Source: JBGNFV01 sp049645705
GTDB lineage: Bacteria > Bacteroidota > Bacteroidia > Cytophagales > Cyclobacteriaceae
DNA length: 64,000 nucleotides
NCBI GenBank assembly: GCA_049645705.1
Contig: JBARUK010000002.1
Location: 74,707-138,706 of the forward strand
Direction: 5' to 3'
Shown: positions 9,244-17,073 of the stretch, one piece after another
Numbering within the stretch: position 1 is the stretch's first letter
Layout: each line of letters opens with the position of its first letter
The notes under the pieces: generated by a model
What the model saw: only the letters and a program-made list of their open reading frames with translations
What the model was told of the DNA's origin: nothing
Databases searched by the model: none
Program-made: the position numbers and the translations under genes

Positions 9244-11049
9244 TTAGAATATTTCCATTTGCTCCATGAGCAGGGTGGCGTTCATATTTTGGCATACGCC
9301 GTCTTTATATCGGTAGTCAAACACCATCTGGTTGTTCTCCATACCGATCTCGAAGGCGATATTTTTAATATTTTCAGGGTACTCAGCCTCCAGGCTGGTG
9401 AGGGCGATATCGTGAGTGGCTACCATGCCCACGCCATCCAGGCGGATCATGTTTTCTATAAGCCGACGGGCACCGGTATGCTGGTCCTTGCTATTCGTTC
9501 CTTTCAAAATCTCATCCAGCAGCACATAGCACTTTTCCTCGGACTTCAACTGCTCTACAATAAACTTTAGCCTTTTCAGTTCGGCAAAGAAGAAGGATGT
9601 GTGCTTCTGCAGGGAATCATTGGTACGCATACTGGTATATAGCTGTACCGGCGTGAAGGCAAAACGGCGGGCACACACGCAGGTACCGGCCATCGCAAGA
9701 ACCAGGTTCAGGCCCACAGTACGGAGGAAAGTACTTTTACCGGCCATGTTCGCCCCGGTGATAAGGAACAGGTTACCATCTCCCTCCTGTATGACATCAT
9801 TAGTCACTAGTTCTTCCCGGCTGAGCAATGGGTGTCCCCCGTGCTCCATACGCAGGTAGAAGTCATCTTTATCCGCAATTTCAGGCAGGGCGTAGTCGGG
9901 GTTATTGTACATAAAACCGGCAAGGCTGGAAAGGGCATCGAAGGTAGCGACGGCTTTGATCCAGCGGGGGAATACGGGACCGAACTCATTTACCCAACGC
10001 TCGATGCGGTACATACAGTTGAGGTCCCAGAGCAGCAGTCCGTTTAGTATCAGCGTGAGCACTATGTTCATCCGGTGGTCCAGCAGGTCTACCAGGCTGA
10101 TGATCTTTGCGAAGGATTTCGAGGGTTTTTCTTCTTTATGAAAAATGGACTGCTTTACCTCTGCCAGTTCAGGAGAGGTGAATTGCTCATTCTCAATAGC
10201 CTCAATAAGCTGATAGTACTTCCTTAAGATACCGATACGCTTACTGATGAGGCCCTGCCGGTGGTTTGTGTATTTAATATGGGAAAAAGCCACGACCAGT
10301 TGCAGAAAGGACAGGCAGGCACCCACATAGGTACTGATAAAGCCGAAAATACCAGCCACCCAGGCTAGTATGGTAATAGCCGGGAGCAGGTTAATGATGA
10401 CCTTGTAGAGGGTACTGCCATAGAACTTGTTTTCTACCGCCAGCCAGTTCTCTATCTGGCCCTTATCATCAGGAGACTCCTCGGTGAGCAGGCCGGTAGC
10501 CTGGTATTGCTGTCGCCACTCGGGTTTACTGCGTAACTCAGCCACAGCTTCCTGCCTGCGCCCGATATGGCGGGGGTCCGTGTGCAGCCTGGTCAGTGAA
10601 CCGGCAAGGGCCTCTCTGCCCTGAAGGGTGCAGGTACGGTTAATGACCTGGAAGATGGACTCCGGGCCGAACATGTCCAGATCATAGGAAAAAGCATGAT
10701 CAGGATTGATCAGGTCTTTGGCGCCATCGAAAGCACTGTAGTCGCCGGAGAGGGCTCTGATCTCGTCCTGGTTGATAGACCGAAGCTTTTCATTGAAGCG
10801 TTTCTCCCTTTTTACCCGGATGGAAAACTTGACCAGCCATAGAAAGACCACGAGAGACACGCCCAACCCAACCCAAAGCAGGGTCTGGGGGCCTTTAAAT
10901 AAATAGTAGGTGCTGACGATGACGCCTATAGCACTCAATAGCCTGAAAAAGGATATAGTACTGCTCTTCTTCTCCAGCCTGCTCACTACTCCTGTCAACT
11001 CCTCTACCCTACCCTGGTAGAAAGCGATGGGCCTGTCGTTATTTTCCAT
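9244..11049 (-). CDS. Membrane-anchored MutS-family ATPase
   Basis: A 601-residue protein whose C-terminal third is a MutS domain V ATPase: Walker A GANMAGKST (432-440), the MutS signature TNDSLQKHTSFFFAELKRLK, Walker B CYVLLDEILKGTNS, and the following histidine loop MVATHD. The N-terminus lacks the mismatch-recognition domain. Instead it has hydrophobic segments at about 33-50 and 56-75, and another cluster around 215-255, so it is predicted to sit in the inner membrane. Proteins of this kind are widespread in Bacteroidota and annotated as MutS-related; no mismatch-repair role is established. Its place inside the lipopeptide operon, between a small unknown gene and the carbamoyltransferase, is odd: it could be a passenger, or an accessory factor such as a resistance or transport-associated ATPase. 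Confidence 0.85.
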   Translation of the reverse strand: MENNDRPIAFYQGRVEELTGVVSRLEKKSSTISFFRLLSAIGVIVSTYYLFKGPQTLLWVGLGVSLVVFLWLVKFSIRVKREKRFNEKLRSINQDEIRALSGDYSAFDGAKDLINPDHAFSYDLDMFGPESIFQVINRTCTLQGREALAGSLTRLHTDPRHIGRRQEAVAELRSKPEWRQQYQATGLLTEESPDDKGQIENWLAVENKFYGSTLYKVIINLLPAITILAWVAGIFGFISTYVGACLSFLQLVVAFSHIKYTNHRQGLISKRIGILRKYYQLIEAIENEQFTSPELAEVKQSIFHKEEKPSKSFAKIISLVDLLDHRMNIVLTLILNGLLLWDLNCMYRIERWVNEFGPVFPRWIKAVATFDALSSLAGFMYNNPDYALPEIADKDDFYLRMEHGGHPLLSREELVTNDVIQEGDGNLFLITGANMAGKSTFLRTVGLNLVLAMAGTCVCARRFAFTPVQLYTSMRTNDSLQKHTSFFFAELKRLKFIVEQLKSEEKCYVLLDEILKGTNSKDQHTGARRLIENMIRLDGVGMVATHDIALTSLEAEYPENIKNIAFEIGMENNQMVFDYRYKDGVCQNMNATLLMEQMEIF

Positions 11050-11128
11050 ATATCAATCTTCTTTACCTACGGGCGCATGGCCCGATTTTACACTTGCTGA
11101 TCCGGCAAAATTAATGCCTTTTATGAAA

Positions 11129-11752
11129 TCAGGCGATCTTATTTAGCTCAAGCCATTTATACCACAGATCGCGGATCTGCGTGTGCTGCTGTTTCAGCTC
11201 CTTTCCTTCTTCGGAGGTGACGGCGGTATCACCGAGGCGGTAGCCTGAACCTTCGCTCTGAATAGCTGCCCCGCCGTTTTTCTGCAACAGATAGGTCAGG
11301 TGCTGGCTTACTTTTTCCAGTGAAAAACAGATACTCCACAGGGTGGTGAGCCGCTGCACATTAGGCACCCAGTTGATCCAGCCGATGAAGGCATTATTAT
11401 TCAGATCGATCATCACAGGACGGATACGCTCCTCGAAAAAGGCCATTTCCGAGTCAGCCACGGGCGTATGGTAGTAAGGGTAAAGCTCTCCCTCTTTCCG
11501 GTCAGCGGCAGAAAGCCCATAGTATTTCAGGCAGGTTTCTACCACGGCAGAGAGGCCGTAGCGGTGCTTGATGTGCAGGTCGGGGTCTATCTGTCCTTTG
11601 GCTTTGTATTCCTGCACCAGCTCTTTGGTACAGTCGATGATGGCCTGCTGGCGAAAGCCTGCATTAGACTTATGGTATTGCAGGTTCAGGTACACTCTCC
11701 CTATAAGGAAGGCCGTAATGGCGCTAGTGATGGAGGCGGTAAGTATAGTCAC
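11129..11752 (-). CDS. Small protein of unknown function with N-terminal membrane segment
   Basis: I do not recognise this 207-residue protein. It starts at a GTG at 11752, 19 bp after the stop of the terminal NRPS gene, so it is co-transcribed. The first 25 residues (TILTASITSAITAFLIGRVYL) look like a membrane anchor; the rest is soluble, mixed alpha-helical, with WINWVPNVQRLTTLW and DLWYKWLEL as its most distinctive segments. It carries a few histidines and aspartates but no motif that I can assign. Its position between the synthetase genes and the MutS-like gene makes it a candidate accessory or self-protection gene, but that is context only. Confidence 0.7.
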   Translation of the reverse strand: MTILTASITSAITAFLIGRVYLNLQYHKSNAGFRQQAIIDCTKELVQEYKAKGQIDPDLHIKHRYGLSAVVETCLKYYGLSAADRKEGELYPYYHTPVADSEMAFFEERIRPVMIDLNNNAFIGWINWVPNVQRLTTLWSICFSLEKVSQHLTYLLQKNGGAAIQSEGSGYRLGDTAVTSEEGKELKQQHTQIRDLWYKWLELNKIA

Positions 11753-11771
11753 TATAATTCAGTTTTAAGCA

Positions 11772-14700
11772 TTAAAAACGATACGTGGCACAGCCTATTT
11801 GCAGACCGGCCCCCAGGTTAATGATAAGTCCGGTATCCCCGTCCCTCACCAGGCCGTTTTCCATAGCATGGTGTAGCTGGTAAGGTGTGGTAAGGGTGCT
11901 GTTACCCACCGGCTCCGGCACCTCTCCCCATTGTCCGGCCCAGTCGCTGAACAGGGGCGACTGCTTCAGACGCTCCAGGTAGGCTGGGGAAAGCTGCGGA
12001 ACAAATACGACCTTGATGTCGTTCAGGTCTGTTCCCTCCTTCTGCAAAAGCTTACCGATGGTGGCCGCCGTCAGGTCGGCATACTCCGCATGGTGGGCCG
12101 TATCCTCTTCTATCACCGTACACACCTTTTCCTGCGTCCAGGTGGCGCGGCTCTTCTTATCGCTGATAAATTCGGTATGGGTGGCAAACTCAAACTCGCC
12201 GAAGCCCTTTTCGCCGGACTCGTCAAGCTCCAGCACCATCGCGGCCCCACCTTCATAGATAGGCAGTGCGTCTTCTTCGCCCAGGTAGCGTTTGTTATTG
12301 TCTACCTCACCGGTGGTGATGAGCACCTTACGGCTGCGGCCGGTCTGGGCCATCTGCTGCATCACGTGGCAGGTATTGAGGAAACCCGCCGCGCCATTCA
12401 TCAGGTCAAAGGCAAAGGTATTGCCTCCCTGGCGTACATCGTCTACGGACGCATTGGCCCGGAAGTGTCCGGCAATGAAGGTAGAGATGGCAGGTTCGTA
12501 CATATACTCTTCGCGGTTGATGCCGTAGTACACTACCAGGTCCAGTTCGCTGCCTTTGAGTGGCTCGCTACCCGCCTGCAGGCAGTCGCCTGTCACTTTA
12601 TAGAGCAGGTCTATGCCGTTTTCATCCATGTCCATCCGCTCACGTAGGCTTACACTACGGATTCGCAGTCTGCTGCTGTGGGCGGGTTTCTCTACGGCAG
12701 GCACATTCTCTACCTTAGCAAAAGGCTGTCCCGAGGCTTCCACCGCCTGCATACGGCCCGGCAGGTCGTCGAACGAGTACAGGGCCGTACCCAGCGTAAG
12801 ACCGGAACCACTGATGCAGTACAGCAGGTTGCTGTCATCTTTGATACGGCCGTTCAGAATATTGTCAACTGTGGCCACCCAGTAAGTTGTGGTGGCGGTA
12901 TTGCCCCGCTCGCGTATGTTGTCTATCACATTATCCGCATTGGTCACTTTCTCATCCAGCACGCGGTTTATCTCCTTCATCGCGTTTTGGGTGGTGATGC
13001 TGCTGGCCTGGTGCATGATGATGTGGCTTACCTTCTCAAAGTCCCAGTTTTTGGCACTCATGGTTTGCAGGGCATGGTTGGCTGCAGCTACGTGGCCGGC
13101 CTCGCCCATTTTTATTGCGTTTGTGTTCACCACAAATCCGCCATGAGGCTGTATGGTAGGCTTCACGATACACAGATCGCTGTAGGCTCCCATGGTGAAG
13201 ATATCGAGCTTCTGGAAGCCTTTGGCAGGCTGAGCGGCCTTTTCCAGGATCATGGCAAAACCCGCATCGCCCAGGGTAAGACCTGCAATACGCTGATCCA
13301 TGTAGCTTTCTACCTCCAGCATAGAGGTTTTGGTAATGTGGGAGATATATTCACCACTCACGATGAGGCAGCGGTTAGCCCGGCCGGACTTAATATAGGC
13401 TTCTGCCAGGTACAGGGCGGTAAATACACCGGTACAGGCATTTGTAATATCGAAGTTGAGCGCATTGGTAAAGCCAAACTTATCGCTGAGCTGCACGGAC
13501 AGGCCTGGCTCTATGGCAATGCTCTTCTCCCCGTCCATACGGAAAATGTTGCAGGAGATAACCACATCGATGTGCTCAGGCTTGTATTTAGATACGGCCA
13601 TGCACTTTTCAATGGCCCGCTCTGCCAGCCCTAGTGAGAACTCGTCATCCACCATCCGTACGTTTTCGATACCGGTGAGACGGCGAATGGGGAAGCGTAT
13701 CTCGTTGCGGCAGTTGCTCACGATGTCTTTGGATTCCACCGTCTTTTCGGGCAGGTACATGCCCATACTTTCTATGATGACGGTGGTAGCATCGGTATCC
13801 TCTTCCGCTGTTTCTCTGGCTTTAATACCCCCGTCGGGTACGGTGATCTCTTCCTGCTGTATACGGGCGCCGCCGGTGTTGAAGCCGCTCAGGGGCTTCA
13901 TTTGGGTGGCCAGCTCACGTATGGTACTGAATTCAAATATGAGCTCAGGCGTCACATACCAACCCTTTTCCTCGGCCAGGTTACTGATCTTCACACTCTG
14001 CAGTGAAGCGCCGCCGAGGTTGAAAAAGTTGTCTGTTATGCCAATGCGGTCGATTTCCAGGACGGTGGCCCAGAGTTCAGCCAGCAGGGTTTCTTCAGCA
14101 GTAGCGGGGGCCACGTATTCATTGGCCGCCAGTTGCTTACCGTCCTGGTAAGTGACCAAGGCCTTTTTATCCACCTTGCCATTGGGTGTAAGTGGATAGG
14201 CTTCCACTACCGTAAAGCGGGCGGGGATCATGTAGGCAGGCAGGTGCTGCTTTAGCTCGCTGCGCAGGTCGTCCACGCTTAGCTCGCGGTTCATTTTCAG
14301 GAAAGCCACCATGTAGGCATTACCGCTGGTGTCTTTTTGCGTCACCACGGCTGCCTGTTCCACCGCGTCCAGGGTCATGATCTTGCTTTCTACTTCGCCT
14401 AGCTCGATACGGTACCCGCTGATCTTCACCTGTGCGTCGTTTCTACCCAGGTACTTTACAGTTCCATCTGCCTGGTAAGCAGCCAGGTCACCGGTGCGGT
14501 ACAGCCTTTGGCTGTGGCCCTTGTACTGCCAATCGATAAATCGCTCGGTAGTGAGTTCCGGGCGCTGGTAGTAGTCTACTGCCAGGCCTTCACCCCCGAT
14601 GTATAACTCGCCTTTGAGGCCGGGGGCCACAGGCTTCAGGTGCTTATCCAGTATGTAGAATGTGGTGTTGTGAATAGGCCTGCCAATAGTGATCGGCGCA

Positions 14701-16994
14701 TTGGCCGTAATAGGGGCGCAGGATGACCAGATGGTGGTCTCCGTGGGGCCGTACATATTCCAGACCTCTGCAGGCTGTGCTGTCAGCCATTCCGCCAGTG
14801 TATCGGGCAGTGCCTCGCCTCCGCAGAGCAGCTTAAAGCCCGGCACAGGCGTCCAGTCGGCTTCCTTCATTGTCTGCCAGAAAGAAGGCGTGGCCTGCAT
14901 GATATTAATGCCATGCTGTGAAATCAGATCCGAAATGACCTGTGGCGATTTTACTTCTTTTTCCTTTGCCAACACGACGGTACCCCCTCCCAGAAGAGGC
15001 AGGTAAAACTCCAGGCCGGAGATATCGAAAGCCATGGAGGTTACGGCCAGCAGCTTTTGCTCCACTCCTACGCCCAGCGCCACACGCATGGCGGTGAGGA
15101 AGTTAAGCAGGGAATGAGGCGCAATACGCACCCCCTTGGGATTACCCGTAGAACCCGAGGTGTAGATCATATACACTGCCCCGGGTGCAGTGGCAGGGAT
15201 GGTAAAATCTCCCGAATGGCTACCGGCTATTAGCTCTTCCACTACTATAAGGTCCGTGCCCTGCAGCAACTCGAAGCGGTCATGGTTTGCCTGCTGGCAG
15301 ATCATGGCTTCCGCCCCGGCATCGTCTATGATGTACTGGATACGGCTGTCGGGGTAGCCGGGGTCCAGGGGAATGTAGGTGGCGCCGGTTTTCTGCACTG
15401 CCAGTAGCAGCGGAAGCAAATCGGCGTTACGCTCCAGGTACAGGGCTACTTTTTTACCAGTGGTCAGCCCCTTCGCCTGCAGGCCATTGGCCAGCTTGTC
15501 CGATAGCTTATCCAGTTGGCGGTAGCTCAGGCTTTTGCCGTCACCCTTACAGGCAGTCGCTTCCGGCCGGGCCTCTGCCATTTTTTTGAACTCACGGATG
15601 AAAGAGGATTCGCGGGGATAATCGGCAGCCGTATCATTCCATTCCTGCAGCACCTGCTTTTCCTCTGCCTCATTGAGCAGGGAAATATCAGCGATAAGTA
15701 CGGAAGGATTTTGCAGAACGAACTGAAGCGCCTGCAGGTAGCGGCGGCTAAAGCCGGCAATAAAGGCTTCGTCAAACAGGCGGGTATTGTACTCGTATTC
15801 AAACTCGTAAGCTTCCCCTTTTTCGCGAACGGAGAGGGTGAGGTCGAACTTAGCGAAGACGAGGCCGGGCCCTTCTATTCCGGCTGTCTCCTGACCGAAG
15901 TGCAGGGTCTCTACCGGCATATTTTCCATGCTGAACATGGCCTGGAATATAGGGCTGTAGCTGGTACTGCGCGGAGGCTTTACCAGGTCTACAATGGTAT
16001 CGAAACCGATCTCTTTATTTTCAAATACACGGAGGGTCGTGCGCCTCACCTCTTCCAGCAGAGTATCGAAGGACTTTTCCGGGGAGACTTGTGAACGCAC
16101 TACCAGGGTATTAACGAAGAAGCCGATCAGTTCTTCCAGCTCGGGGGCATTACGGTTGGCTACGGTGGTACCCACCAGCACGTCTGCCTGGTCGGCATAT
16201 TTGCTGAGGGCGATCTTGTACACTGCCATCAGCAGCATGTAGGGGCTCACCTGGCGACTGGTGCAAAAAGCCTTTATCTGCTCCGTAAGCGCGGCATCTA
16301 CCGCCTGGGTATGCAGCGCACCTTCGAAGCTTTGCATAGCGGGGCGCTCTTGTTTATAAGGAAGCTCCAGTAGGGCGGGGGCATCTTTCAGTTCTTCCTG
16401 CCAGAAGGTCATTTTCTGCCGGTACTCGTCCGTTTCCAGCATGTCCTGCTCCCACAGTGTATAGTCCACATACTGGGTTTCCAGCAGGGACAAAGCGGGC
16501 TGGCGACCATTGAGCAAACTACTGTAGATCTCGCTGCACTCTTTGATAAAGATGCCGATAGACCAGCCATCGGAAATAATGTGGTGCATGGAAATGATGA
16601 TGCGGTACTCACCACTATCTTCCAGGCGAATGAGGGTTACGCGCAGCAGCGGCCCCTGCTCCAGGTTAAAGGAGCGGGAGGCTTTTTCACGAATGAGCAC
16701 ATCCAGCCCAGTGATGGCTGTGCTCAGTTCCTCAAAGCTAAAGTCCACCTCTTCTGCTACCAGTTGGCGTATTTCTCCATCTACCTCACGAAAGGAGGTA
16801 CGCAGGGTCTCATGATGGCGGATGATCTCCAGGATGGAAGCTTTGAACACCCCGGTGTCCAGCTTATCCGATACCTTCAGTACGCCGGTGATATTGTAAG
16901 CCGCATTGGCCTTATCAAATTTGGACAGAAGCCATAAACGATGCTGTGCCCCTGATACGGGATAGGCGTATATTTTGGTTTCTTCTATGTTCAT
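11772..16994 (-). CDS. Terminal NRPS: C-A-PCP fused to an active KASIII and an inactive KASIII domain
   Basis: A 1,740-residue protein. Condensation domain about 10-440 with HHIISDG at 137-143. Adenylation domain about 460-960 with YTSGSTGNPKG (611-621), YGPTE and TGD motifs. I read the specificity residues as D657, I658, L661, Q700, L723, G725, M747, I755, W756 and K940, which is close to the published glycine code DILQLGLIWK. The carrier domain has GGASL with Ser997. Two FabH-like domains follow. The first (about 1070-1410) has the full triad: Cys1187 in NACTG, His1328 in MHQAS, Asn1365 in RGNTA. The second (about 1440-1740) has Ala1535 (NGAAGF) in place of Cys and Pro1666 in place of His, keeping only Asn1698. 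There is no thioesterase or reductase domain. The pair resembles an active/inactive condensing dimer, as in PqsC/PqsB, and may release or extend the chain; that is inference. Confidence 0.93.
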   Translation of the reverse strand: MNIEETKIYAYPVSGAQHRLWLLSKFDKANAAYNITGVLKVSDKLDTGVFKASILEIIRHHETLRTSFREVDGEIRQLVAEEVDFSFEELSTAITGLDVLIREKASRSFNLEQGPLLRVTLIRLEDSGEYRIIISMHHIISDGWSIGIFIKECSEIYSSLLNGRQPALSLLETQYVDYTLWEQDMLETDEYRQKMTFWQEELKDAPALLELPYKQERPAMQSFEGALHTQAVDAALTEQIKAFCTSRQVSPYMLLMAVYKIALSKYADQADVLVGTTVANRNAPELEELIGFFVNTLVVRSQVSPEKSFDTLLEEVRRTTLRVFENKEIGFDTIVDLVKPPRSTSYSPIFQAMFSMENMPVETLHFGQETAGIEGPGLVFAKFDLTLSVREKGEAYEFEYEYNTRLFDEAFIAGFSRRYLQALQFVLQNPSVLIADISLLNEAEEKQVLQEWNDTAADYPRESSFIREFKKMAEARPEATACKGDGKSLSYRQLDKLSDKLANGLQAKGLTTGKKVALYLERNADLLPLLLAVQKTGATYIPLDPGYPDSRIQYIIDDAGAEAMICQQANHDRFELLQGTDLIVVEELIAGSHSGDFTIPATAPGAVYMIYTSGSTGNPKGVRIAPHSLLNFLTAMRVALGVGVEQKLLAVTSMAFDISGLEFYLPLLGGGTVVLAKEKEVKSPQVISDLISQHGINIMQATPSFWQTMKEADWTPVPGFKLLCGGEALPDTLAEWLTAQPAEVWNMYGPTETTIWSSCAPITANAPITIGRPIHNTTFYILDKHLKPVAPGLKGELYIGGEGLAVDYYQRPELTTERFIDWQYKGHSQRLYRTGDLAAYQADGTVKYLGRNDAQVKISGYRIELGEVESKIMTLDAVEQAAVVTQKDTSGNAYMVAFLKMNRELSVDDLRSELKQHLPAYMIPARFTVVEAYPLTPNGKVDKKALVTYQDGKQLAANEYVAPATAEETLLAELWATVLEIDRIGITDNFFNLGGASLQSVKISNLAEEKGWYVTPELIFEFSTIRELATQMKPLSGFNTGGARIQQEEITVPDGGIKARETAEEDTDATTVIIESMGMYLPEKTVESKDIVSNCRNEIRFPIRRLTGIENVRMVDDEFSLGLAERAIEKCMAVSKYKPEHIDVVISCNIFRMDGEKSIAIEPGLSVQLSDKFGFTNALNFDITNACTGVFTALYLAEAYIKSGRANRCLIVSGEYISHITKTSMLEVESYMDQRIAGLTLGDAGFAMILEKAAQPAKGFQKLDIFTMGAYSDLCIVKPTIQPHGGFVVNTNAIKMGEAGHVAAANHALQTMSAKNWDFEKVSHIIMHQASSITTQNAMKEINRVLDEKVTNADNVIDNIRERGNTATTTYWVATVDNILNGRIKDDSNLLYCISGSGLTLGTALYSFDDLPGRMQAVEASGQPFAKVENVPAVEKPAHSSRLRIRSVSLRERMDMDENGIDLLYKVTGDCLQAGSEPLKGSELDLVVYYGINREEYMYEPAISTFIAGHFRANASVDDVRQGGNTFAFDLMNGAAGFLNTCHVMQQMAQTGRSRKVLITTGEVDNNKRYLGEEDALPIYEGGAAMVLELDESGEKGFGEFEFATHTEFISDKKSRATWTQEKVCTVIEEDTAHHAEYADLTAATIGKLLQKEGTDLNDIKVVFVPQLSPAYLERLKQSPLFSDWAGQWGEVPEPVGNSTLTTPYQLHHAMENGLVRDGDTGLIINLGAGLQIGCATYRF

Positions 16995-17073
16995 AGGTTA
17001 TTAGTTCTTGCGCCTTTGCAGACGAGATGATCACAGGTGTTTTTGTCGCCGGTTGGCATGATGTTTCGTTTCT

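Noticed and set aside
9244..11049. Calling the MutS-like gene a mismatch-repair mutS
   Set aside because: It lacks the mismatch-binding and connector domains and has membrane segments; only the ATPase part is shared.
11772..13780. Reading the first C-terminal condensing domain as an HMG-CoA-synthase-like (beta-branching) enzyme
   Set aside because: The Cys-His-Asn arrangement (NACTG, MHQAS, RGNTA) is that of FabH-type KASIII; the HMGS Glu-Cys-His pattern and the companion ECH genes of beta-branching cassettes are missing.
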